A DNA stretch of 5,629 bases from an uncultured Flammeovirgaceae bacterium (GTDB lineage: Bacteria > Bacteroidota > Bacteroidia > Cytophagales > Cyclobacteriaceae): the NCBI GenBank assembly GCA_937138955.1, contig CAKZPJ010000803.1, positions 1 to 5,629 on the forward strand, written 5' to 3'. How positions within the stretch are numbered: position 1 is the first letter of the stretch; each line of letters begins with the position of its first letter. The position numbers were made by a program, and so were the translations under genes. Below, piece after piece: positions 1 through 5,629 of this stretch. The notes beneath the pieces were generated by a model. It had not been told where the DNA came from. It did not search any database and saw only the letters and a program-made list of their open reading frames with translations.

Positions 1-428
1 ATCGTGTTCAGATGAAACCGGGGTTTAAACCGATGTATGGGGCAGATGGCTGGCAACTTAGTAATGCTAATATTTTGCCGCTTGCTGCCCAGCGAGTTTC
101 TTTAGAAATCGTTGCCGAAGCCGGAATAGATCGTATTCGCCAGAAAAGCCTAAAACTCACCGGGTTTTTAGAAGAATGCATTCATTCTATCGATCCTGAA
201 GGAAAGCATATTAATATCATTACTCCTCACAATCCTGAAGAGCGAGGCGCACAATTATCGCTAGTGTTCTCCAGTAGGGGAAAGCAGGTTTTTGAAAAGC
301 TCACCCAATCCGGTATTATTGTCGATTGGCGGGAGCCCAGTGTAATTCGGGTAGCTCCTGCTCCACTATACAACACATTTACTGAAGTGTATCGCTTTAA
401 CGAAATTCTTCGTGAAAACCTATCCTGA
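1..428 (+). CDS. kynU: Kynureninase, C-terminal part (5' end outside window)
   Basis: This is the last ~141 residues of a PLP-dependent kynureninase, which cleaves kynurenine or 3-hydroxykynurenine to anthranilate or 3-hydroxyanthranilate plus alanine in the cytoplasm. The frame is open from base 3, so the gene starts upstream; the in-frame ATG at 12 is internal. Visible family signatures are the GADGWQLSNANI segment (the Ser-Asn pair matches the substrate-contacting SNPP region of human kynureninase), the RQKSLKLTGFLE helix, INIITPHNPEERGAQLS, and the C-terminal IRVAPAPLYNTF with its conserved Arg. All occur in the expected order and spacing up to the normal C-terminus. The PLP-binding lysine lies upstream and cannot be checked. 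The TGA stop shares its last A with the ATG of the next gene, so the two are almost certainly cotranscribed and translationally coupled. The following kmo makes 3-hydroxykynurenine the probable substrate. Confidence 0.95.
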   Translation, partial: RVQMKPGFKPMYGADGWQLSNANILPLAAQRVSLEIVAEAGIDRIRQKSLKLTGFLEECIHSIDPEGKHINIITPHNPEERGAQLSLVFSSRGKQVFEKLTQSGIIVDWREPSVIRVAPAPLYNTFTEVYRFNEILRENLS

Positions 429-1768
429 TGAATGAAGGTAAGATGACTGTTTTAGGAGCAGGCCTATCTGGGGCACTGCTTAGTACCTTATTGGCTCAAA
501 AAGGCTATCAAGTACAACTTTTTGAAAAACGATCTGACCCTCGAACGTTTGGTTTAGAAGAAGGGCGATCCATCAATCTTGCGTTAAGTTATCGGGGTTG
601 GAGTGCTCTAGAGCAAGCCGGACTGCGGAAAAAAGTTCGTGATCAAGCGATTGCTATGCGAGGACGAATGATGCACGATGATAATGGAAAACTATCATTT
701 CAGCCTTACGGTACTCAAGAGCAGGCTATTTATTCAGTATCGCGATTAGGGCTTAGCCAGTTATTAGTAGAAGAAGCTGAGAAAGCCGGAGCAGAACTTT
801 TTTTTCAACATCGCTGCGAAGAAATCTACCTAGATCGGGGAGAAGCATTGATTCACAGCTTAAGAGATAAAACAGATATTCTAGCTCAACCCGATCTGCT
901 TATTGGAGCCGATGGTGCTTACTCCACGTTGCGAACTGCTATGCAGAAAACGTCTCGCTACAACTATAGCCAATCGTATATTGAGCACGGTTACAAAGAA
1001 TTGAGTATTCCGGCTAAAAATGGTGAATTTGCTATTGAACCTAATGCCTTACATATCTGGCCTCGGGGCGGATATATGCTAATTGCGCTCCCCAATGCCG
1101 ATAAAAGTTTTACCTGTACCTTATTTTTAGCTTACGAAGGAAAAGAATCATTTGAAGAGCTAAACAACCCAGCCGATGTAACTCGCTTCTTTGAAACCCA
1201 GTTTCCCGATGCATTGGCGGTGATGCCTCAGCTGACCGAAGAGTTTTTTCAGAATCCTACCTCCGATTTGGTTACTATTAGATGTTTTCCCTGGTCGCGC
1301 TACGGTAAAAATGTGTTAATTGGGGATGCAGCTCACGCCATCGTTCCGTTCTACGGACAGGGTATGAACGCCGGTTTTGAGGATTGTCGGATTTTCATGG
1401 ATTTACTAGCAGAGTGCGATCACGATTATGCGAAGATGGTACAGCGGTTTCAGGAGTTACGCAAGCCTGATGCTGATGCCGTAGCCGAACTGGCCTTGCA
1501 GAATTTTATTGAAATGCGTGATTTGGTAGCTGATCGAGAATTTCTAGAACGTAAAAAGATTGAAGCGGAACTGCACCGTCGTTTCCCCGACCGTTGGGTA
1601 CCACTGTACACGATGGTTACTTTTACCAACATCCGTTATTCCGAGGCACTACGCACTGGGCAGCAACAAGACCGTATCATGCGCAAAGTAATGAAGCACT
1701 ACGATTACGCCTCCGAACTTACCGACCAAGATTACGAACGCATCGTGTCTTTAATGACTGATGAATAA
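428..1768 (+). CDS. kmo: Kynurenine 3-monooxygenase (FAD-dependent)
   Basis: A complete 446-residue FAD/NADPH-dependent aromatic hydroxylase converting L-kynurenine to 3-hydroxykynurenine. Seen in order: Rossmann GAGLSG at 10-15, with Glu33 ending the second strand; the kmo-type segment RSINLALSYRG at 47-57; MRGRMMH near 77-83 and PYG near 93-95, in the substrate-pocket region; the DG motif IGADG at 159-163; HIWPRGGYMLIALPN at 209-223; the GD motif IGDAAH at 298-303, running into VPFYGQGMNAGFEDC; and NFIEMRD at 359-365. The VPFYGQGMNAGFED and RSINLAL segments separate it from general salicylate-hydroxylase relatives. There is no C-terminal membrane anchor as in the mitochondrial enzyme, so it should be soluble. 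Its start overlaps the kynU stop by one base. A second ATG at 443 (Met6) would also keep the whole FAD fold, and neither start has a convincing Shine-Dalgarno sequence. I prefer 428 because of the coupling. The stop is TAA at 1766-1768. Confidence 0.96.
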   Translation: MNEGKMTVLGAGLSGALLSTLLAQKGYQVQLFEKRSDPRTFGLEEGRSINLALSYRGWSALEQAGLRKKVRDQAIAMRGRMMHDDNGKLSFQPYGTQEQAIYSVSRLGLSQLLVEEAEKAGAELFFQHRCEEIYLDRGEALIHSLRDKTDILAQPDLLIGADGAYSTLRTAMQKTSRYNYSQSYIEHGYKELSIPAKNGEFAIEPNALHIWPRGGYMLIALPNADKSFTCTLFLAYEGKESFEELNNPADVTRFFETQFPDALAVMPQLTEEFFQNPTSDLVTIRCFPWSRYGKNVLIGDAAHAIVPFYGQGMNAGFEDCRIFMDLLAECDHDYAKMVQRFQELRKPDADAVAELALQNFIEMRDLVADREFLERKKIEAELHRRFPDRWVPLYTMVTFTNIRYSEALRTGQQQDRIMRKVMKHYDYASELTDQDYERIVSLMTDE

Positions 1769-1806
1769 TGACGAATGAACGTTGGATAGTAAGTAATGAA
1801 AAATGA
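1753..1806. repeat. Degenerate AATGA-rich stretch
   Basis: AATGA occurs at 1753, 1767, 1774, 1795 and 1802, with a further ATGA at 1761, spanning the last codons of kmo and the short intergenic gap. It is irregularly spaced and may be a decayed simple repeat. It abuts the perfect heptamer array that follows. I see no gene or strong terminator in it. Confidence 0.45.
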
Positions 1807-1847
1807 CCTTTCACCTTTCACCTTTCACCTTTCACCTTTCACCTTTC
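1806..1847. repeat. Tandem heptamer array, six copies of ACCTTTC
   Basis: Six perfect head-to-tail copies of a 7-bp unit (ACCTTTC on plus, GAAAGGT on minus) occupy exactly 42 bp between the convergent ends of kmo and the cytochrome/PQQ dehydrogenase gene. The right-hand copies lie inside the minus-strand reading frame and provide its last codons and TGA stop. A 7-bp inverted pair, AATGAAA at 1795-1801 and TTTCATT at 1844-1850, brackets the array, but its large loop makes a functional terminator doubtful. Perfect identity suggests recent slippage expansion. Confidence 0.9.
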
Positions 1848-3592
1848 ATTGCTAACGCTGAAGTATCTTTGCAACCGACAACCTTATAAAGTGTTCCGTT
1901 GCTTTTGGTGAAGAGGTAAAGTTCGCCCGCGCTATCTAGCCCAAACCGAAGATCTACCCGTCTGCTTTGGGTAAGGTTTTCCAAGTCAGTAGCTCGCCCT
2001 TCAAACTCAATACTCAATTGATAAACCGGAGCCTGCTGACCAAGTTCCATCTCATCTACTTCGGAGTAAAATATTTTACCCCGGGGAATATCTCCGAATA
2101 CATATTTACCTTCCAGTAGTGGCACTTCGGTTCCGGCGTAGACAAAGCCACCCGAGACTGCATTCCCTTCGTCGTGATCGTACTGAGTCACTGGATACAC
2201 GTAGCCCGAATCGTTGGCCGGAAGCGGGTAAACTAACTCAGGATTAGCCATTGGGTCAAACAGCAGCATGCCCTCTCGGTTAGGCCAGCCGTAGTCACCT
2301 CCAGCAACTCCCAGATTCACTTCTTCCACGCTATGTTGCCCAATGTTAGAAATAAACATTTTGCCAGAACCGGTACGATCCCAAGAGATACGGTGAGCGT
2401 TGCGGAAGCCTCGCGCCCAAACCTCAGATACCGCCGCAGGATCGTTCACGAAAGGGTTGTCATCAGGAATACCGTACTGACCGTTGGCACTATCGTCTCC
2501 TAATGGATCAATGCGGACTACACTCGTCCAGATTTGCTCTTTGGTATCGCATAAGAACGGATAGCGCATACCCGCTCCGCCATCTCCCATCCCCAAGTAG
2601 AGCATACCATAGTCTGCCTCACCTGATTTTACTAGTGGGTTAAAGGCTACTTCCTGAAAACCGTGAACATGAGACACCATATCTACCCGCAATAACTCTC
2701 GTTGGGTACCGGAAAAGCTTCCGGATTTAGGGCTGTTAGTCTTCCATTCTACTAATACCCACTGTAGTTTAGCATTAATACTATCGGGGAGGGGAAAATC
2801 CGCCGGAGCAGTGCTGGCTGGCTCCGTGTGGGTAGTGTAGAGAAGACCATTTTTCTCGAACTCAGGGTGGAAGGCAAAACTTCCCAGCCCGGTGCCGTAG
2901 CCCGGAATATGAATAAAGTCAGCGTATTCGCTATTCATATCTAGGTACACCTGTGGAGTGCGATCAGTAATTTCGTAGAGTTTGCCTCGTAGATCATGAA
3001 TAAAAAGTCGTTCACCCTGACTACTCTCTATGGCTAGTAGTTTATTGATTCTTGCCAGCGGAGGAGTAGTGTCACTAGCGGGTAGCGTAAGTACTTCTTC
3101 CAGCACCAAGCGAAGATCTGCCATCGGTATTTTCTCTTGCACCGGATTTAATATTCCTCCCGGACGATTGTTTCTACTCCTTTTCTGACCTTGAGAAAAT
3201 TTGTGAATGAACCCCAGAATGTGCTCAATTTGCTGATCGTCCAGCATGGTAAATGCTGGCATGTATTGGTTATACTTTTTAAACAGTTCCTGCGCGCGCT
3301 CATCGCCACCATCTATCATTTCAGGAGCATTGCTAATAAAAGATACCAGCCAATCTTTATCTACTGCGGTAGTGACCCCACTCAAGTTGGGACCAATATT
3401 GATCTCCTGAAAATTGTGGCAAGCGGCACAGTGCTGATTAAATAGTTCTTGCCCGTGCTGTACCGATAGTTCATCGCGAACAAAACTTACCTCTGGAGAA
3501 GATTCATCTTGAGATTGAGGAGAATTACAGGATAGCAGAAAGAATAAGCTGGAAGCAATAACAGCGGATAGAGAAAGAACGTACTTTGGCAT
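1832..3592 (-). CDS. Lipoprotein cytochrome c / PQQ-dependent sugar dehydrogenase fusion
   Basis: A 586-residue exported protein. Residues 1-22 form a lipoprotein signal ending in the lipobox LLSC (Cys22), so it is probably anchored to a membrane outside the cytoplasm. Residues ~42-135 are a class I cytochrome c: CAACH at 55-59 binds haem, GPNLSG follows, and MPAF (Met111) is the likely sixth ligand. Residues ~175-572 are a GSDH/Asd-type beta-propeller of the soluble glucose dehydrogenase family. Its markers are GLGSFAFHPEF (235-245), LGMGDGGAG (333-341), VRIDPLG, YGIPDDNPF (373-381), the EVWARGFRNAHR strand (390-401), GGDYGWPNREG (431-441) and the AVSGGFVYAG block. The family oxidises sugars or other alcohols with PQQ; the actual substrate here is unknown. 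The fused haem would accept electrons from PQQH2. The start at 3592 places the signal peptide exactly at the N-terminus. The last codons and stop fall in the heptamer array. It is separated by 202 bp from the signalling cluster upstream, so it is probably its own transcription unit. PQQ dependence is inferred from the family. Confidence 0.9.
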   Translation of the reverse strand: MPKYVLSLSAVIASSLFFLLSCNSPQSQDESSPEVSFVRDELSVQHGQELFNQHCAACHNFQEINIGPNLSGVTTAVDKDWLVSFISNAPEMIDGGDERAQELFKKYNQYMPAFTMLDDQQIEHILGFIHKFSQGQKRSRNNRPGGILNPVQEKIPMADLRLVLEEVLTLPASDTTPPLARINKLLAIESSQGERLFIHDLRGKLYEITDRTPQVYLDMNSEYADFIHIPGYGTGLGSFAFHPEFEKNGLLYTTHTEPASTAPADFPLPDSINAKLQWVLVEWKTNSPKSGSFSGTQRELLRVDMVSHVHGFQEVAFNPLVKSGEADYGMLYLGMGDGGAGMRYPFLCDTKEQIWTSVVRIDPLGDDSANGQYGIPDDNPFVNDPAAVSEVWARGFRNAHRISWDRTGSGKMFISNIGQHSVEEVNLGVAGGDYGWPNREGMLLFDPMANPELVYPLPANDSGYVYPVTQYDHDEGNAVSGGFVYAGTEVPLLEGKYVFGDIPRGKIFYSEVDEMELGQQAPVYQLSIEFEGRATDLENLTQSRRVDLRFGLDSAGELYLFTKSNGTLYKVVGCKDTSALAMKGER

Positions 3593-3652
3593 AATTCATT
3601 TAAATAGTGCAGTGTATAAAGATACAAAAGGGTAGGTAATATCCGTAGTCTG

Positions 3653-3667
3653 CCAGAAATTATCTGG
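3653..3667. repeat. Short inverted repeat in the intergenic region upstream of the cytochrome/PQQ gene
   Basis: CCAGA (3653-3657) and TCTGG (3663-3667) form a perfect 5-bp inverted repeat around AATTA, 61 bp upstream of the minus-strand start at 3592. It could be an operator-like site, but such short arms arise by chance easily. The rest of the 3593-3794 gap holds no credible gene, and I could not place a convincing promoter in it. Confidence 0.2.
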
Positions 3668-3772
3668 TAGTGAATGTGGCTAGGAAGGGGTTTGCTAAAG
3701 GTGAGGCGCTCTGATACTAAGAAATTGAATAACAATAATATGAGAGCGTGTTAGAAAAATTTCTTTGATACT

Positions 3773-3812
3773 GACCACTGACCTGGCGGTGAAACTATCT
3801 TTTAAAGTGGTC
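3773..3812 (-). terminator. Weak candidate terminator after the pseudo-receiver kinase gene
   Basis: On the minus strand GACCACT (within the last codons) can pair with AGTGGTC about 26 nt later, and a TTTTT run follows roughly a dozen bases further on. The loop is large and the T run is not adjacent to the stem, so this is a poor intrinsic terminator. It is noted only because it sits exactly at the gene end. Confidence 0.2.
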
Positions 3813-4925
3813 CGGTAGGTGAATGGATATTATGCTACCTTGATTTACGCGGCTGTTAATACTGACAGTACCGCGATAAAAATTGACCAACGTTTTAACA
3901 ATATATAATCCGGTTCCGTCGCTAGAGCGGGTATCACGGTAATGTTCTTGATAAAAGAGTTGAAAGACTTTCCCTTTATCATAGCGTAAATCAATGCCCA
4001 GACCATTATCGGCAACAGTAAGTTTTAAGTCGCCATTGGACAGTTTTCTCATACTTATCTGCAACTGAAGTTGACGGCGATTGGAGCGGAATTTAATAGC
4101 GTTAGAAATAAGTTGATACAGGATTTCGCAAAAGGCTTCATAGGAGCCATACCATTGGTGGCACGAAATTTTCAACTGAGTTTTAGCTTTTAAAAAATCA
4201 AGAGTGGAGGAGAAACTTCTCATTACCAAGTCGGCAGTAGGCGTTAACGAAAAAGGCTGAATTGCCTTATCAATAGCTTTTAAGCTTTGTTGTACGTGGA
4301 AAAAGCGAATGTATTTCTTTTCTAAGTTTTCCCTTGATCGCCTTATTAGCGGAAAGTAGCTTTTAGAATCAACAGCGGGTGTTGCCTCAGCACCATTGAG
4401 TCGGTCAATTGCTGAGCCTAGTTCACTAACTGAGGGCTGAAGGGTGGCCATTAAGTCAGCAATTAATGTTTCTGTTCGCTGGGGAGTATTGAGCCGCCCT
4501 TCCAGTATAGGGTTTGTTTGATAAGACTGTAGTAATCTTTTTCGCTCAATAGCGCATATGATACTACGGCATAGCTGAGAAATTTCGTACTGTCCATCGA
4601 CCAGAAAATCCTGGAACCCTAACTGTACAAATCGTTGCTCTATTAGAGGAGATTCTACGCTAGATAATATTATAATCGGTAGGCGGGCAAATAGGTACAA
4701 AGCCCGGCTTAGTAATTTATTATTAGCAGGATCGAGCAAATCTACGCCAATAATAACTCCATCGTAAGAATGACGTTCAGCAGAAAGAGCTGCTTGCTGA
4801 AGATCGTTAAATGAGTCAACTTGGAACTGATTTTCCCAATGCAGCTCTTGAGTATTTCGGTTTAACTTTTTTGAGGTATTTGTTTCTACTATTAATAGTT
4901 TATAAGGACCAACTTTCATGTACAT
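3795..4925 (-). CDS. Degenerate receiver domain fused to a histidine-kinase-like ATPase lacking the usual His
   Basis: A 376-residue cytoplasmic protein with no signal or membrane segment. Residues ~8-132 have a receiver-like fold: first strand YKLLIVE, third strand YDGVIIG, fourth strand LPIIILSS, then LGFQDFLVDG and a final helix AIERKRLLQ. The key residues are altered: the acidic pair is Glu14-Thr15, the phosphorylated Asp is replaced by Gly60, and the conserved Lys is Asp110. Residues ~150-235 occupy the place of a dimerisation/phosphoacceptor helix pair, yet the H-box position (LMATLQPSVSEL, ~158-169) has no His. The nearest His, His210, is in the second helix. Residues ~255-372 are a well-kept HATPase: N box EILYQLISNAIKF (Asn275), G1 box VADNGLG (Asp306), F box VFQLFYQ, and G2 box GTGLYIVK (337-344). 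It is likely to bind ATP but not to autophosphorylate in the standard way. It lies 52 bp after the response regulator and is probably in the same operon. Met3 (4919) is an alternative start. Confidence 0.85.
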   Translation of the reverse strand: MYMKVGPYKLLIVETNTSKKLNRNTQELHWENQFQVDSFNDLQQAALSAERHSYDGVIIGVDLLDPANNKLLSRALYLFARLPIIILSSVESPLIEQRFVQLGFQDFLVDGQYEISQLCRSIICAIERKRLLQSYQTNPILEGRLNTPQRTETLIADLMATLQPSVSELGSAIDRLNGAEATPAVDSKSYFPLIRRSRENLEKKYIRFFHVQQSLKAIDKAIQPFSLTPTADLVMRSFSSTLDFLKAKTQLKISCHQWYGSYEAFCEILYQLISNAIKFRSNRRQLQLQISMRKLSNGDLKLTVADNGLGIDLRYDKGKVFQLFYQEHYRDTRSSDGTGLYIVKTLVNFYRGTVSINSRVNQGSIISIHLPDHFKR

Positions 4926-4937
4926 TGTTTTTATGAG

Positions 4938-4951
4938 AGTGCAAACGCACT
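4938..4951 (-). other. Small hairpin just upstream of the pseudo-receiver kinase start
   Basis: AGTGC (4938-4942) and GCACT (4947-4951) are perfect arms around a 4-base loop, in the 52-bp gap between the response regulator stop and the next start. In the minus-strand transcript it would fold 12 nt before the ATG. There is no T run after it, so it is not an intrinsic terminator. It may affect translation of the downstream gene or mRNA processing, or be chance. Confidence 0.3.
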
Positions 4952-4977
4952 AAGCTGGCAGTTATTAACCAACGCTA

Positions 4978-5388
4978 TTAGTTTAAAGGAGTAGGCCCTA
5001 CCACACAAGAACCTAACCAGTAGTGCTGAATATCATGAATGATACTGGTAAACCGGGTAAAGTCTAAAGGTTTAGTGATATAAGAGTTGGCGTGGGCATC
5101 GTAAGCATTATTAATATCAAGTTCAGCTTCTGAAGTAGATAGTATAACTACCGGAATTCGTCTTAGGTAGGGGGTGCTTTTTATAGATTTTAGTACATCT
5201 CGTCCGTCTACTTTAGGTAAGTTCAAATCTAATAAGATAATATCGGGCCGTAGTGTCTCTAACATATCCAGCGCTTCTTGTCCATCGCTGGCTACAATGA
5301 GCTCTAAAGGATCTGAGCTATCCTTGAGTGCTTCGCGCACTAGTCGAGCATCGCCGGGATTATCTTCCACCAGCAAGACTGACTTCAT
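4978..5388 (-). CDS. Rcp1-type single-domain response regulator
   Basis: A stand-alone receiver of 136 residues from the chosen start. Numbering from Met at 5388: acidic pair Glu8-Asp9 in VLLVEDNPGDARLVREAL, phosphoacceptor Asp54 in IILLDLNLP followed by KVDGRDVL, Ser84/Thr85 in VILSTSEAE, and Lys106 in YITKP. All receiver catalytic residues are intact. The LNLPKxDGRxVL, RRIPVVILSTSEAE and HANSYITKP blocks are typical of the Rcp1 family, the CheY-like partners of phytochrome-type and related PAS/GAF kinases. No output domain follows; the protein ends 30 residues after the Lys. The open frame reaches an ATG at 5415, adding METMSLTLK, which is unlike family N-termini. I chose 5388 because strand 1 then begins immediately. 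No start has a clear ribosome site. It overlaps the upstream kinase gene by 29 bp (56 bp with the longer start), implying coupled expression and that this kinase is its likely phosphodonor. Confidence 0.92.
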   Translation of the reverse strand: MKSVLLVEDNPGDARLVREALKDSSDPLELIVASDGQEALDMLETLRPDIILLDLNLPKVDGRDVLKSIKSTPYLRRIPVVILSTSEAELDINNAYDAHANSYITKPLDFTRFTSIIHDIQHYWLGSCVVGPTPLN

Positions 5389-5629
5389 TTTTAATGTTAG
5401 ACTCATTGTTTCCATAGCTTTGCGCTTTAGTTAAGGTAAAATAGATGGTTGTGCCTTGATTTAATGTGGATTGAATCCAAACTTCGCCTTGGTGCAGCTC
5501 TACCACTTTCTTTACAACAGCTAAACCAATACCGGTTCCACTAATGTGAGAGTTAAGTTTCTTAAATATAGTAAAAATTTTGCTTTGATACTTTTCTTCT
5601 ATACCAATTCCGTTATCTTTTACTGAAAA
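5360..5629 (-). CDS. Sensor histidine kinase, C-terminal ATPase fragment (5' end outside window)
   Basis: An open minus-strand frame runs from the window edge to TAA at 5360-5362, giving 89 residues. They form the second half of a HATPase domain: G1 box VKDNGIGI (fragment residues 3-10), F box SKIFTIFKKL (16-25), G2 box GTGIGLAVVKK (31-41), and the closing strands VWIQSTLNQGTTIYFTL. The IFxIFKKL...GTGIGLAxxKKxVExHxG pattern is that of the phytochrome/PAS-type kinase group, which pairs with Rcp1-like regulators; one follows directly. About 21 residues beyond the ATPase fold (AQSYGNNESN onward) look like a non-conserved tail produced by the frame running into the next gene. The N box, phosphoacceptor His and sensor domains lie outside the window, so the signal sensed is unknown. 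Confidence 0.9.
   Translation of the reverse strand, partial: FSVKDNGIGIEEKYQSKIFTIFKKLNSHISGTGIGLAVVKKVVELHQGEVWIQSTLNQGTTIYFTLTKAQSYGNNESNIKNEVSLAGGR

Noticed and set aside
1450..1632. Minus-strand open frame inside kmo
   Set aside because: It is antisense to strongly conserved kmo coding sequence, and its Ser/Arg-rich composition is typical of a shadow frame.
3191..3445. Plus-strand open frame opposite the cytochrome c domain
   Set aside because: It lies entirely antisense to the haem-binding domain, which has clear family motifs; no recognisable protein.
3593..3660. Possible Bacteroidota promoter (TTTTG and TATCTTTA on the minus strand) upstream of the dehydrogenase gene
   Set aside because: The TTTG element abuts the TAnnTTTG-like element instead of lying about 20 bases away, and the alternative pairing TTTG...TATTTAAA matches the -7 box poorly. 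Not supported enough to annotate.
3487..3735. Minus-strand 82-residue open frame rich in Leu, Tyr and Phe, overlapping the signal-peptide end of the dehydrogenase gene
   Set aside because: It overlaps the well-supported lipoprotein start in another frame, shows no family pattern, and its hydrophobicity reflects AT-rich intergenic sequence.
3753..3764. AGAAA/TTTCT inverted repeat in the intergenic gap
   Set aside because: Almost all A-T pairs with a 2-base loop; expected by chance in this AT-rich stretch and unlikely to fold stably.
5389..5415. Longer N-terminus (METMSLTLK) for the response regulator
   Set aside because: Family members begin right at the first receiver strand, and these codons overlap the tail of the upstream kinase gene. 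Kept only as an alternative start.
5174..5434. Plus-strand Ser-rich open frame opposite the response regulator
   Set aside because: It is antisense to a receiver domain with all its catalytic residues; composition is that of a shadow frame.

Overview
The base composition, the near-absence of strong Shine-Dalgarno sequences before the starts, and the gene families suggest a member of the Bacteroidota, probably a Cytophagales/Cyclobacteriaceae-like bacterium. The lineage is an inference from protein style, not a proven assignment. The window is gene-dense. No gene-free stretch exceeds about 205 bases, and no tRNA, rRNA, CRISPR array, transposase or other mobile gene is visible.

Left part (1-1768, plus strand): the 3' end of a kynureninase gene (kynU) overlaps by one base with a complete kynurenine 3-monooxygenase gene (kmo). 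Together they encode two enzymes of the aerobic kynurenine route of tryptophan breakdown (kynurenine to 3-hydroxykynurenine to 3-hydroxyanthranilate). In some bacteria this route feeds de novo NAD synthesis through quinolinate. Other genes of the route, if present, would lie upstream of the window.

Convergence zone (1753-1850): a degenerate AATGA-rich stretch is followed by six perfect copies of a 7-bp repeat (ACCTTTC). The array runs into the end of the convergent gene and supplies its last codons and stop.

Middle (1832-3592, minus strand): a large predicted lipoprotein joins an N-terminal class I cytochrome c domain to a PQQ-dependent sugar dehydrogenase (GSDH/Asd-type) beta-propeller. It looks like a self-contained periplasmic or membrane-anchored dehydrogenase with its own electron acceptor.

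Right part (3795-5629, minus strand): a signalling cluster read in the order histidine kinase (3' end only), then an Rcp1-type single-domain response regulator overlapping it, then a protein with a degenerate receiver domain, a dimerisation region with no phospho-accepting histidine where expected, and an intact HATPase domain. The first two look like an ordinary kinase/regulator pair. The third appears unable to do canonical His-Asp phosphotransfer through its own domains and is the most unusual item in the window.
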